This document shows positions 8,211 through 17,747 of a DNA stretch of 64,000 bases, one piece after another. Made by a program: the position numbers and the translations under genes. Every line of letters begins with the position of its first letter. Position 1 is the stretch's first letter. The DNA is taken from assembly GCF_963666675.1 (NCBI RefSeq), contig NZ_OY762929.1, forward strand, positions 6,156,501 to 6,220,500. The letters are read 5' to 3'. Below the pieces are notes generated by a model. The model searched no databases. It saw only the letters and a list, made by a program, of their open reading frames with translations, and was not told the DNA's origin. Origin of the DNA: an uncultured Desulfobacter sp. (GTDB lineage Bacteria > Desulfobacterota > Desulfobacteria > Desulfobacterales > Desulfobacteraceae).

Positions 8211-9302
8211 TTAACACTGAAGCGCCTTAATTTCATCATCATGGTCTGCAAATTCGATGGCAATGGCCCTGAAGGTTTCGGCGTGCTGTTTAAAAACCGC
8301 CACCATCTCAGGGTCAAAATGTGTTCCCATGCCCTGGAGAATAATGTCCATGGCTTGTGAGTGGGGCATGGGAGACTTGTACACCCGCCTGGAGACCAAC
8401 GCGTCGTATACGTCTGCAATGGCCATCAACCGCCCTTCCACAGGAATATTTTCCTTTGACAGTCCCCGGGGATAGCCGGAGCCGTCCCATTTTTCATGGT
8501 GGGTCAAGGCAATGGTGGCGGCACATTTCAGATAATTGCCTGTGTCCAGGCGTGTTTTTGCCGACAGCAACACCTTGTATCCATGGGTGGTATGGGTCTT
8601 CATCACATCGAATTCCTCCTTGGTCAGTTTCCCCGGTTTTTTGAGAATGGTATCCGGGATGGCCACTTTTCCGATGTCATGCAGTGGTGCGCATTTATAG
8701 ATCCGGTCAATGGTCTCTTCGTCCAGTATTCGGCTGAATTGGGGCAAGGTTTTCAGCTGGGTTGCCAGGGCCTTGATATAATGCTGGGTCCGCTTGATAT
8801 GCCCGCCGGTCTCAGGATCACGAAATTCAGCCAGGGTGCCGATGCATTCCATGCTGATTTCCTGGGTTAAGAAGACCTCCCGGGTCCTTCTGGCAACCAG
8901 ATTCTCCAAATGGTCCTTATGCTGTTTTAATTCCAGGTGATTTTTAACACGCGCCTTTACGATGCCCGCCCTGAAGGGTTTTGTAATGTAGTCCACAGCG
9001 CCCAGGGCAAGCCCCCTGGTCTCATTTTCCTCTTCGGACAGGGCCGTTAAAAATACAACCGGAATATCCCGTGTCGCAGTTTTGGATTTAAGCCGCTCAC
9101 ATACTTCGTAGCCGTCCATGCCTGGCATCATGATATCCATAAGAATAATATCAGGCGGATTTTCTTCAATGATTTCCAGGGCCGATTCACCGTCCATGGC
9201 CACACTGACCCGGTAATCGTCGCCAAGGGCCTCCACGAGAATGTCCACATTGGTTTCAACATCATCTACAACAAGAACGCGCATCTGGGATAAGTCGGTC
9301 AT
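8211..9302 (-). CDS. HD-GYP response regulator, probable cyclic di-GMP phosphodiesterase
   Basis: A 363-residue cytoplasmic regulator. The N-terminal receiver domain has VVDD, phospho-acceptor Asp56 in LMDIMMPGMDG and Lys in DYITKPF. A short coiled linker leads to an HD-GYP domain with HDIGK and HHEKWDGSGYP. The intact HD pair and the GYP motif indicate a functional metal-dependent phosphodiesterase of the RpfG type, which degrades cyclic di-GMP. Its position between a giant hybrid sensor kinase and a receiver-kinase protein implies that extracellular ligand sensing is converted into a change in cyclic di-GMP. Confidence 0.92.
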   Translation of the reverse strand: MTDLSQMRVLVVDDVETNVDILVEALGDDYRVSVAMDGESALEIIEENPPDIILMDIMMPGMDGYEVCERLKSKTATRDIPVVFLTALSEEENETRGLALGAVDYITKPFRAGIVKARVKNHLELKQHKDHLENLVARRTREVFLTQEISMECIGTLAEFRDPETGGHIKRTQHYIKALATQLKTLPQFSRILDEETIDRIYKCAPLHDIGKVAIPDTILKKPGKLTKEEFDVMKTHTTHGYKVLLSAKTRLDTGNYLKCAATIALTHHEKWDGSGYPRGLSKENIPVEGRLMAIADVYDALVSRRVYKSPMPHSQAMDIILQGMGTHFDPEMVAVFKQHAETFRAIAIEFADHDDEIKALQC

Positions 9303-9319
9303 CGTTTATCCTAATATCT

Positions 9320-12300
9320 TTACAGTTTCAACATTACAGTTTCAAGAAGTTCTGCCGCCGGTTTGAATTGATATCTGGAAATCAGGCGATTTAACTCTGC
9401 TATATCAGACTCTATATGCTTTGGCCATGCCAGGGCTGTTATTTTTTTTATTCGATCCTTTGCCGGTTTTGCCTCTCTTTTTTTTACGAAGGGGGCAAGC
9501 GCTTCGAGCATCACGGCCAGCTCTGTTTCAGACTTGATTGCCCGATCCCCGGGCGCCTCGGTCTCTTTGCCAACGGATCGGGTGAGTATATCCGCCGAAG
9601 ATAAGGCACACGAAAGCGCCTGGGAAAACGGTGTCATCAGGGTGGCATATTCAGACGTCGCCCCGTCGCGGAAGGCGGTTTCCAGATTGGCAGCCGCCGC
9701 CTGCAGATCCGCCATGCCGATATTACCGGCCACGCCTTTGATGGAATGGGCCAGTCGCCGGGCATCTTCATCACATCCCTTTTCAATGAGTGCATTTAAG
9801 TCCTGGTCCGCGTGGGCATAATTTTGTTTGCATTTTTCCAAAAGTTCCAGGTAAAGCGTTTCGTTTTTATCCAGGCGGGAGATGGCCTGGCGTACGGATA
9901 TTCCCGGCACATCTCCTATGAGGACCTCTTTGTACGGCTCTTTGCCAAAACCATTCGGCAACGGCCTGTCGCCGGGTTTGATGCTCCGGGAAAGGGTCTG
10001 GAACAACTCTTTTAAATCAATGGGTTTGCTCACATGGGCATTCATGCCTGCAGCCATGGCCTTTTCCCGGTCCCGGGGCATGGCCGATGCCGTCATGGCC
10101 ACAATGGGTAACGCTTCTGCTGTTTTGTGCCGGCGTATTTCCCGGGTGGCCTGGTACCCGTCCATCACCGGCATCTGAAGGTCCATGAGTACCAGGTCAA
10201 AATCCTGGGACAAGACCATGGAGATCGCTTCTTTCCCATGATTTGCAATCCAAACAAAAAATCCAGCGTTTTCCAGGATTTCCCTGGCAACCTGCTGGTT
10301 GATGTCATGGTCTTCCACCAGAAGAATTTTGGCCCCCAGAATGGTTCTGGCAAGGGTTTGTCTGTCATTTTTGGGTTTGGGCATCGTTTTAGGGCCAAAC
10401 GCCATGGGCACGGTAAAGGAGAAGGTGCTGCCTTTGCCGGCCGTGCTTTCAAGGGAAATCTGTCCACCCATCATCTCCACAATTCGTTTTGAAATGGCAA
10501 GCCCAAGTCCCGTGCCGCCGTATTTTCGGGTTGTGGAGGAATCCGCCTGGCTGAACACCTTGAATAATTTCTTTTGCTGTTCCGGAGTCATGCCGATGCC
10601 GCTGTCCGTTACGCTGAATTTCAAGATGCCCCGATCTTTTTGCCTTTCAAGCAGTTCCACCGACACGAGAATCTGCCCCTCGTCTGTGAATTTAACGGCA
10701 TTATTGCCAAGGTTGACCAGCACCTGGTTCAGCCTGAGCGGGTCGCCTTTCAAGTTGTTCGGGATTTGGGAATCCACCTTGAACCGCACGGCAAGATGCT
10801 CTTTGTCCGAGGCTTTGACCGTGATCAGCCCGGCAAGTTTTTCCATGGCTTCATCCAGGCAGAAATCAACAATTTCCATGTCCATTTTGCCGGCTTCGAT
10901 TTTAGAAAAATCCAGAATGTCGTTGATCAGGTTCAGCAGCGATTTGGCCGATGCATCAATTTTGGCCGCATAATCTGTCTGTTTTGTGTCCAGCCGGGTC
11001 TGCATGAGCAGATGGGTCATGCCGATGATAGCGTTCATGGGGGTTCGGATTTCGTGGCTCATGTTGGCCAGAAATTGGCTTTTTGCCTTGTCGGCTGCCA
11101 GGGCTTTTTGTTTTTCCTCCTTGGCCACGCCCATGGCCAGGGCCAGATTTTCATGGCTTTCCCTTAAAGAGGCTTCGGCCCTTTTAAGTTTATTATTGGA
11201 AAAAAGAATGATGCCCAAAATGGTGCATGATACAAGGGTCATCCCTATGATCCATTTCCAGAGAAGTGCCCAGTTGGTTTTATGCTCAAACTGCATGTGG
11301 ACCCAGTCATCCCGGATTTTATTTTTTTCGGATTGGGGCATATTCTCAATGACTTTGTCAAGGATGGAAACCATCTGGGGCCAATCCTTTCGTACCCCCA
11401 TGCAGAGTTTGAATTTGTATGGGGTCACAGCGGAGATTTTGATGTTTGCCAGCCCGGTTTGCCTGGTGCAATAGGTGATGGAGGCAAGGTTGCCCACAAA
11501 CACATCCACCCTGCCCTGGCTTATTTGTTTCAGGCCTTGGGTCACCGATTCAACGGGGACAAGGGTGATATCTGGAAAATCTTTTTGCAGAATTTCCTGG
11601 GAAATGTATCCGGCCACCACGGCAATGGTCCTGCCTTCCAGATCTTCAAGGCCGCTGATAAAAGGAAAATTCGTTCCCGCAGCGATGACCATGGGAAAAG
11701 AGAGATATGGCTTGGTGAAATTAAGAAACCGGGCCCGCTTCGGGCTGGGGACAATGCAGGCAAACAGATCAATCTCTTGTTGTCGGCCCCTGTCCATTGC
11801 CTGTTGCCAGGTCAGATCGGTCTGGGGGATCATGGCGATATTCAGCTGCTTTTCAATGGTTTTGATATACTCGGCGGCCAGGCCTGAATAGCCGTGTTCC
11901 CGGGCGTAGAATTCAAAGGGCGGCCAGGCCGGATCAATGCCGAGCCTTACGGTCTGATGGGCTTTGAGCCATTGCTTTTCCCCGTGTGACAGCAGCAGGG
12001 CTTTGGCGGTTGTCTCCCTGAGGTGTGCCATCCAGTGGCGGTTGATCAGCCGGTGGGATTCCGGGGAGATGTTTTCAATGGCTTTGTTGATGGCGGAGAC
12101 CAGAAGCGGCCAGTCCTTGCGGATGCCGATACGGAGTCTGGATTCCGGCCAGGGTGCCGGTGCGGCGATTTTGAGCGTATCAATACCCTTGGCCTTCAAC
12201 AGGTATTTAATTACCATCAGATTTCCCACATAGGCATAGGCCTCGCCGCCGGCCACACTTTCAAGGGCAGCGACCGTATTTTTAATCGGTTTAAGTATGA

Positions 12301-14227
12301 TTTTCGCATATCGTTTTTTCAGTTTGGATTCGAGAAAAACGCCCTCTTCAACAGCCAGTGTCTTTCCGGCCAGATTTTCTATTCCAAAAATGGCGGGGGT
12401 CTGTTTCTTGGTTACAATGACGTGGGGACTGACAAAATAGGGCGCACTGAATGACAGCCATTGGGCCGGTTCCTCTTCTTTGACCATGCAGCTGACGCCG
12501 TTGGCTTTTCCCGATTTTATAAGCTTAGGTATTTGATTCCGGCTGTGGTCGCTGATGACCTCAAACCGGATGCCCAGGCGACGTCCGATCAGATTGATAT
12601 AGTCCGCAGCCACCCCTTGATAACGGCCGCTCGGGTCTGTAAAACCTATGGGCGGCCAACCGGTGTCCCCCAGCAATTGAATCACCTGATGGGATTTGAG
12701 CCAGGCTTTTTCCTCCGGGGTGAGGAGATTGGCCATGGCGTTGTTCTTAAATTGTCTTAACGACGGATCTTTGATCCAGCGTGCTTCAATGTCTGCCAGT
12801 TCAACATCGGACACGGCGGCCAGGCCTTGGTTGACCGTCTTTAAAAGTGTGGGATTCTTTTGGTCCACCCCCGCATAAATGGGCTGTATCATTTTCCCCT
12901 GGGACAAAAGAGCGTAACTGCCTTGTTCGCCCCTTCGTTCAAGCTGGGCCGAGACATAGGGCAGTTCTGCAAAGAAGATGTCAAAGGTGCCCTGGGATGC
13001 TTCCTGGAGCAGATCTTGATCCGTGGGATGCACCAGAAATACCCTGTCCTTTGTCGGTAAATGCCTCAGGGGCATGGTGTCGGCGTGGGTGCCGACCCGC
13101 TTCCCCTGTAAATCGGCCAGGGTCTTGGGGGCATCGGGGCTTAGTTTATAAAAAAAGCCGCTTTCAATACGGTAAAAGGGCCGGGAGAATGCAATGGTAT
13201 TTGGGGAGGCTTTTGATTGGTACACACCTGCATGGATATCGGCCCTGCCGTCGGTGACGGCGTTCAAAGAATCTTCTAAACTGAAAAATTTAAAATTTAT
13301 TTTCCGTCCGGTTTTGGTTGCCCATAACCGCCATACATCCACCAGCATGCCTGAAGGTTGGCCGGCGGCACTGATCATGGACATGGGCGGGTAGGCATTG
13401 CAACAGGCGATGGTCAATACATTGGGCGCTGTGGCCTTGGCTGCCTGGTTTTGGGTGGTACCGACCCATTTACGAAAAACAGCGGCTTTTTTCTCCTGGG
13501 GTATCGCCTGCATCCCTTTTCGCACGATCTCCGCCAACGCCTTATTTCCCCGGCGCACGGCACAAAGCCAGTCTGCTTCGTAAAGCGGCTCCTGGTCAAA
13601 GTACCGGTACCGGCTCATGATCCCCATTTTTTTGAGCATGGCCAAAGCGATATGGGTATCCTTGACAAAGGCAAGGATCTCGTCGGCCTTGACTGCCTCA
13701 AACAGGGCCTGGTTGTCCGGATATACGGCCAGGGTGGCATCGGGTAATTGCCGGCGCAGGTAATCAATGGCTGCATCTCCTTTGATGATGCCGATGCGAA
13801 ACCCGCGCAGATCCTTGAGTCGGTTAACCCCCAGGATATTTTTTTTTACAAAAAAATGGGTTCTGACCTTCACCACAGGTAATATGAAATCAAGGGTTTT
13901 GCTTCGATTCGGGCTGAAAAAACATCCGGCGTGGACATCGGCATCTCCTTTTTCTACGGATACAAGGGTCTGGTAAAAGGGCAGGGGGGTAAAAACAACC
14001 TTGATTCCGGTCTGCTGTGCCCACAGTTTCCAGACATCCACCATAAGGCCTGCGGGGTGATTGTCCTGGTCCAGAAAATAATAGGGGATACTGTCCGTGC
14101 CCACAGCAACGACAACCTGCTTGGGAGGATTTTGGGCCAGGCAGATGCTTGCTGCAAAAATAGAAACAAATAGAAATAAGGTGATTAAATTATATTTTAA
14201 TGCTGCGATGTATCTGTTTGGGTACAT
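9320..14227 (-). CDS. Giant hybrid histidine kinase with four tandem periplasmic binding domains
   Basis: 1635 residues. A signal peptide (about 1-32) is followed by four consecutive solute-binding (SBP_bac_3-type) domains at roughly 37-257, 269-490, 505-730 and 745-970. Each shows a polar-amino-acid-binder pattern such as YPPMSMI, GWPPIGF or AWPPFEF near its start. A single membrane helix (WIIGMTLVSCTILGIILF) leads to the kinase core with His in ANMSHEIRTPMNAI, an HATPase domain (NLGNNAVKFTD, GTGLGLAI), a receiver (LMDLQMPVMDG) and a C-terminal HPt domain (AHSIKGVAGNIG). The order matches BvgS/EvgS phosphorelays, which have two binding domains; four is unusual. It heads the operon with the HD-GYP regulator and probably controls it by phosphorelay. 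Ligands are unknown. Confidence 0.92.
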   Translation of the reverse strand: MYPNRYIAALKYNLITLFLFVSIFAASICLAQNPPKQVVVAVGTDSIPYYFLDQDNHPAGLMVDVWKLWAQQTGIKVVFTPLPFYQTLVSVEKGDADVHAGCFFSPNRSKTLDFILPVVKVRTHFFVKKNILGVNRLKDLRGFRIGIIKGDAAIDYLRRQLPDATLAVYPDNQALFEAVKADEILAFVKDTHIALAMLKKMGIMSRYRYFDQEPLYEADWLCAVRRGNKALAEIVRKGMQAIPQEKKAAVFRKWVGTTQNQAAKATAPNVLTIACCNAYPPMSMISAAGQPSGMLVDVWRLWATKTGRKINFKFFSLEDSLNAVTDGRADIHAGVYQSKASPNTIAFSRPFYRIESGFFYKLSPDAPKTLADLQGKRVGTHADTMPLRHLPTKDRVFLVHPTDQDLLQEASQGTFDIFFAELPYVSAQLERRGEQGSYALLSQGKMIQPIYAGVDQKNPTLLKTVNQGLAAVSDVELADIEARWIKDPSLRQFKNNAMANLLTPEEKAWLKSHQVIQLLGDTGWPPIGFTDPSGRYQGVAADYINLIGRRLGIRFEVISDHSRNQIPKLIKSGKANGVSCMVKEEEPAQWLSFSAPYFVSPHVIVTKKQTPAIFGIENLAGKTLAVEEGVFLESKLKKRYAKIILKPIKNTVAALESVAGGEAYAYVGNLMVIKYLLKAKGIDTLKIAAPAPWPESRLRIGIRKDWPLLVSAINKAIENISPESHRLINRHWMAHLRETTAKALLLSHGEKQWLKAHQTVRLGIDPAWPPFEFYAREHGYSGLAAEYIKTIEKQLNIAMIPQTDLTWQQAMDRGRQQEIDLFACIVPSPKRARFLNFTKPYLSFPMVIAAGTNFPFISGLEDLEGRTIAVVAGYISQEILQKDFPDITLVPVESVTQGLKQISQGRVDVFVGNLASITYCTRQTGLANIKISAVTPYKFKLCMGVRKDWPQMVSILDKVIENMPQSEKNKIRDDWVHMQFEHKTNWALLWKWIIGMTLVSCTILGIILFSNNKLKRAEASLRESHENLALAMGVAKEEKQKALAADKAKSQFLANMSHEIRTPMNAIIGMTHLLMQTRLDTKQTDYAAKIDASAKSLLNLINDILDFSKIEAGKMDMEIVDFCLDEAMEKLAGLITVKASDKEHLAVRFKVDSQIPNNLKGDPLRLNQVLVNLGNNAVKFTDEGQILVSVELLERQKDRGILKFSVTDSGIGMTPEQQKKLFKVFSQADSSTTRKYGGTGLGLAISKRIVEMMGGQISLESTAGKGSTFSFTVPMAFGPKTMPKPKNDRQTLARTILGAKILLVEDHDINQQVAREILENAGFFVWIANHGKEAISMVLSQDFDLVLMDLQMPVMDGYQATREIRRHKTAEALPIVAMTASAMPRDREKAMAAGMNAHVSKPIDLKELFQTLSRSIKPGDRPLPNGFGKEPYKEVLIGDVPGISVRQAISRLDKNETLYLELLEKCKQNYAHADQDLNALIEKGCDEDARRLAHSIKGVAGNIGMADLQAAAANLETAFRDGATSEYATLMTPFSQALSCALSSADILTRSVGKETEAPGDRAIKSETELAVMLEALAPFVKKREAKPAKDRIKKITALAWPKHIESDIAELNRLISRYQFKPAAELLETVMLKL

Positions 14228-14255
14228 TTTGTCTTTCCAACAGAAACTTACATTT

Positions 14256-14284
14256 TTGAAAAAGTAAGCTTATTACGTTATATT
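14256..14284 (+). promoter_or_regulatory. Predicted sigma-70 promoter for the acyl-CoA synthetase gene
   Basis: TTGAAA at 14256-14261 and TATATT at 14279-14284 are separated by 17 bases, close to consensus. It points towards the gene at 14381, leaving a leader of about 90 bases. The region also divides this gene from the divergent hybrid kinase. Confidence 0.5.
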
Positions 14285-14380
14285 GGAAAAAGCAACTGTC
14301 CGTTTCGTTGCGCCTGAAAAGAGAATGCGCAACACCGTTAATGTGTATGCGCAGCACAAACAACATGACTGGAATTAAAC

Positions 14381-16807
14381 ATGCAGCTGGACATTGATTT
14401 TGATGCCATTGACCGGATTTTTTCCAACGCCTGGGACCAGGGCCGGGATTTCCTTTTTGAATTCGAGGTCTACGACCTTCTGGCCAGATCCGGGTCGGAA
14501 ACCCCGCCGCAGGTCCGGTTGATCGACCGCGGGGAACGGATTTCAGATGCTGCGCTTGTGGCCATGCCGGGTGAAAAAAGTGTATTAAAGATTGTCTCTC
14601 CCTATATTGTGCATAAAACAGAGGTGGGCGGGGTCCGGGTGGTGGACAAAAGGCCCGATAAGATCCGATCGGCCGTGCGCCGGATGTTCTACGAGGTGCC
14701 GGAAAATTATGCGGCCGGGGCCCATGACCAGGAGGGTCTGCCCGCCCATTATCGGGGCCTTTGGGGCATCGATCTGGCAGCCGCTGTTTCCCGGGATATT
14801 AAAGGCGTGCTCCAGGTGCAGTATATGCCGCCGGATTCTGCGGCCTTTGGTAATGAGCTTATTGTCGGACTGCGTCACACCCGGGAATTTGGGACCATAT
14901 TATCCGCCGGGTTGGGCGGAACGGATACGGAGCTGTATGCCGGGCGGTTCAGGAAAGGCCAGGCCATTGTGGCGGCGTCGCCTGCCATGTGCAGCGGAGA
15001 GGGGTTTTTCCAGCTCTACCGAAACACCATTTCCTATCGAAAACTTGCCGGGTTAACCCGGGGGCAGCGCCGTATCGTCACGGACGAGCAGTTGGTGGAG
15101 TGTTTTGAATCCTTTGTTCGCATGGGCAATGCCTATAGCAGGGAAAACCCCGATGCTGTGTTCATCATCGATGAACTTGAGATCAATCCCTTTGCCTTTA
15201 CCGACTTTCTTATGGTGCCCCTGGACGGGATGTGCCGGTTTTCAAAACAGAAGGGGACCGTACCCAAACGCCCGGCGGCAAAAATTGACCGCCTGCTTCA
15301 CCCGGTAAGTATGGGCATCATCGGTGTCTCTTCCACCCGGAAGAATTTTGGCCGGATTATTCTGGATAATGTGCTGGCCCAGGGGTTTGACCCTGATGGT
15401 CTGGTGATTTTCAAACCGGGCATCGAACAATTCCAGGGTATTGACTGCCTGCCTGATCTGAACGCACTGGCAGCCGGCGGCAAGGGAAAACTTGATCTGT
15501 TCATTGTGGCTGTGGGGGCGGATCAGGTCCCGGCCCTGGTTGAAGAGATCATAAAAACGGATGCGGCCCATGCCGTGATGCTTATTTCCGGCGGACTGGG
15601 GGAGACCCAGGGCAGTCAGGGTAAGGCCGGACAGGTCATGGCCGCCATAAGAACTGCCCGGACACGCCCGGACACCGATGGCGGCCCTGTGTTTTTAGGC
15701 GCCAACTGCATGGGGGTAATCTCTTTGCCCGGCAGTTATGATACCTGGTTTATCCCCGAAGACAAACTGCCTAAAAACGGATCCGGACCCAGAACATTCT
15801 GCCGGGCCGCCCTGATCAGCCAGAGCGGGGCCTTTATGCTGCACAGAAGCCACCAGTGTCCCCAATTGGCACCGGCCTATATGATCTCCATGGGGAACCA
15901 GACCGATTTGACCCTGGGGGATATGATGACATATTTCAAGGAGAGTGATCAGGTGGATGTGATTGCCGTCTATGCCGAAGGGTTCAATGACCTGGACGGC
16001 CTGGCGTTCTGCCGGGCCGTCAGGGAGGCGGTGCTGGCAGGCAAGGAGGTGGTGTTTTACAAGGCGGGCCGCACACCGGAAGGTAAAGCCGCCACGTCCA
16101 GTCATACCGCTTCCTTGGCCGGGGACTATATGGTCTGCGAAAGCTGTGTTTCCCAGGCGGGCGCCATTGTCGCCAGGACCTTCAGCGAATTCCAGGAGTT
16201 GATGCTGCTGGCCGAAACATTGAACACCAAAACCATCCACGGCAACCGTCTGGCAGCCGTCAGCGGTGCCGGGTTTGAAGCCGTGGGCATCGCTGATTCC
16301 ATCCACAGTGATGATTTCACCATGGAATTTGCCCGGTTCGGCAACGACACCGTGGCCGGGGTGAGGGCCGTGCTGGCGGCCAAAGGATTGGATCGTCTGG
16401 TCACCATCTCCAATCCCATTGATATTAATCCCGCAGCCGATGACCAGGTTCACGGTGACATTGCCGCCATCCTTTGCCGTGATCCCGGGGTGGATGCCGT
16501 GATTCTCAGTGTGGACCCCATGTCTCCGGCCATGCAGACCCTGGACACCGATCCCGATGAGCGGTTTTCCATGCACAATAAACGTTCCGTACTCCACCGG
16601 CTGATGCACCTGAACAATACCTGTGAAACCCCCATTGTGGCCGTGGTGGATGGCGGCAGATTATATGATCCCTTGCGTGACGCCCTTATTGCGGGCGGGA
16701 TTCCGGTTTTCAAGGTCTGTGATGGCGCCGTCGCGGCATTGTCGCTTTATATCCAGGGGCGGTTGCGCGCCAATGCCGTTCGTGTGTCCCAAAAACAAAA
16801 GGTATAA
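14381..16807 (+). CDS. ADP-forming acyl-CoA synthetase (acetate-CoA ligase type), fused beta-alpha order
   Basis: The 808-residue protein joins both halves of NDP-forming acyl-CoA synthetases. The ATP-grasp half comes first (SVLKIVSPYIVHKTEVGGV, His78), followed by the CoA-binding Rossmann segment (SMGIIGVSSTRKNFG near residue 310). The succinyl-CoA-ligase-like part carries SQSGAF and the phospho-histidine motif GRTPEGKAATSSHTASLAGD (His575). Such enzymes convert acyl-CoA, ADP and phosphate into acid, CoA and ATP, or the reverse. Here the order is beta then alpha, whereas I recall the common fused form as alpha then beta. Substrate is not predictable. The S4-domain gene follows after three bases and is probably cotranscribed. 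Confidence 0.87.
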   Translation: MQLDIDFDAIDRIFSNAWDQGRDFLFEFEVYDLLARSGSETPPQVRLIDRGERISDAALVAMPGEKSVLKIVSPYIVHKTEVGGVRVVDKRPDKIRSAVRRMFYEVPENYAAGAHDQEGLPAHYRGLWGIDLAAAVSRDIKGVLQVQYMPPDSAAFGNELIVGLRHTREFGTILSAGLGGTDTELYAGRFRKGQAIVAASPAMCSGEGFFQLYRNTISYRKLAGLTRGQRRIVTDEQLVECFESFVRMGNAYSRENPDAVFIIDELEINPFAFTDFLMVPLDGMCRFSKQKGTVPKRPAAKIDRLLHPVSMGIIGVSSTRKNFGRIILDNVLAQGFDPDGLVIFKPGIEQFQGIDCLPDLNALAAGGKGKLDLFIVAVGADQVPALVEEIIKTDAAHAVMLISGGLGETQGSQGKAGQVMAAIRTARTRPDTDGGPVFLGANCMGVISLPGSYDTWFIPEDKLPKNGSGPRTFCRAALISQSGAFMLHRSHQCPQLAPAYMISMGNQTDLTLGDMMTYFKESDQVDVIAVYAEGFNDLDGLAFCRAVREAVLAGKEVVFYKAGRTPEGKAATSSHTASLAGDYMVCESCVSQAGAIVARTFSEFQELMLLAETLNTKTIHGNRLAAVSGAGFEAVGIADSIHSDDFTMEFARFGNDTVAGVRAVLAAKGLDRLVTISNPIDINPAADDQVHGDIAAILCRDPGVDAVILSVDPMSPAMQTLDTDPDERFSMHNKRSVLHRLMHLNNTCETPIVAVVDGGRLYDPLRDALIAGGIPVFKVCDGAVAALSLYIQGRLRANAVRVSQKQKV

Positions 16808-16810
16808 CCC

Positions 16811-17047
16811 ATGACTGAAAATAGAATTGTTTATATTACCCAGGCGCCTGTGGAATTATACAAGGTGCTCAAATTTGAAAATATTGCATCCAGCGGGGGC
16901 GAGGCCAAGTATCTGATCGCCGACGGCCTGGTTTGGGTGAATGGCCGGATTGAAACAAGAAAAAGGAAAAAGATCGTTCCCGGAGATGTCATAGAAATTG
17001 ACGGCATCTGTCTTGAAATTCATATGGATGCCGGCGAATCAGAGTGA
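16811..17047 (+). CDS. Small S4-domain RNA-binding protein (YbcJ-like)
   Basis: A 78-residue protein made almost entirely of one S4 fold: ELYKVLKFENIASSGGEAK, the glycine-rich turn LIADGLVWVNG and a basic RKRKKIVPGD loop, ending in EIDGICLEI. The length and the G-xVxVNG pattern match the YbcJ/YaaA group of stand-alone S4 proteins, thought to bind structured RNA. Starts three bases after the acyl-CoA synthetase stop, so expression is likely coupled to it, with no obvious functional link. Confidence 0.85.
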   Translation: MTENRIVYITQAPVELYKVLKFENIASSGGEAKYLIADGLVWVNGRIETRKRKKIVPGDVIEIDGICLEIHMDAGESE

Positions 17048-17283
17048 ATACTATTGTTAGCTCGGGGATGGGTGCACCAGATTTTCTTTTAGTCAAGCAT
17101 TGCAGGGTAAATTTTGTCTTGCTTAAATCAGCGAGAAAAATCAAAAATTATTCCGGCAGATGATTTGGGTTAAAATTGTATGGTCCAAGGCTTTATCGCC
17201 TGCGCAATCCAGGGTTTTTTTTTCACCCCAACCGGTATATAGTTTTATCTTTTTTTTACAGTATTTATGAAAGCGTATCCTGT

Positions 17284-17742
17284 ATGAGAGCAACAAAACC
17301 TAAGGGGCCGGATATAAAGATAAGCGCATGTCCTTTTTTGCTTTCCCGGCTTTTCATTGTTTTAGGAGTGATTGCCGCTTTGGTTATACCCAACAGCGTC
17401 AGCCAGGCTGACCAGCCCCGCATGGTGTTGGCCGATGCGGTGGTGTGTGAAGGCATCTCCAATTTCAGGCCGGTGACGCCGGCTGTTGTGTTCAGCGTTT
17501 CCCAGGGGGAGGTGTTCTGCTTTTCCGAATTTGACCCGGTGTATGAAAAAACGGCAATTTTTCACAAATGGTATAAAAGAGACAAGCTTATTTTTTCCAT
17601 GCGCCTTGTCCTGTCCGTACCCAAATGGTCATCCTTTTCAAGGGTCCAGATGCGCGATGCGGATAAGGGGCCCTGGCGGGTGGAGATCAGGGATGAAGAT
17701 GATACGCTTTTAAAAACCTTAAGATTCAGCATGTCTGATTGA
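17284..17742 (+). CDS. Exported DUF2914 domain protein
   Basis: The ATG at 17284 is chosen because it gives a sensible N-terminus: a short basic region, a hydrophobic segment (LFIVLGVIAALVI) and a likely cleavage or membrane anchor before the mature part. An upstream start at 17176 would add an unlikely leader. The mature part is a DUF2914 domain: AVVCEGISNFRPVTP, FSVSQGEVFCFSEFD, a WYKRDKLIF strand and GPWRVEIRDEDDTLL. The total is 152 residues. The domain is common in Desulfobacterota envelope proteins; its function is unknown. The next gene, a diadenylate cyclase, begins five bases after its stop, so the two are likely one transcript. Confidence 0.8.
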   Translation: MRATKPKGPDIKISACPFLLSRLFIVLGVIAALVIPNSVSQADQPRMVLADAVVCEGISNFRPVTPAVVFSVSQGEVFCFSEFDPVYEKTAIFHKWYKRDKLIFSMRLVLSVPKWSSFSRVQMRDADKGPWRVEIRDEDDTLLKTLRFSMSD

Positions 17743-17747
17743 TACCC

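Noticed and set aside
15695..16609. Long minus-strand frame opposite the acyl-CoA synthetase
   Set aside because: Low-complexity Gly/His-rich translation in the mirror frame of a gene with clear catalytic motifs.
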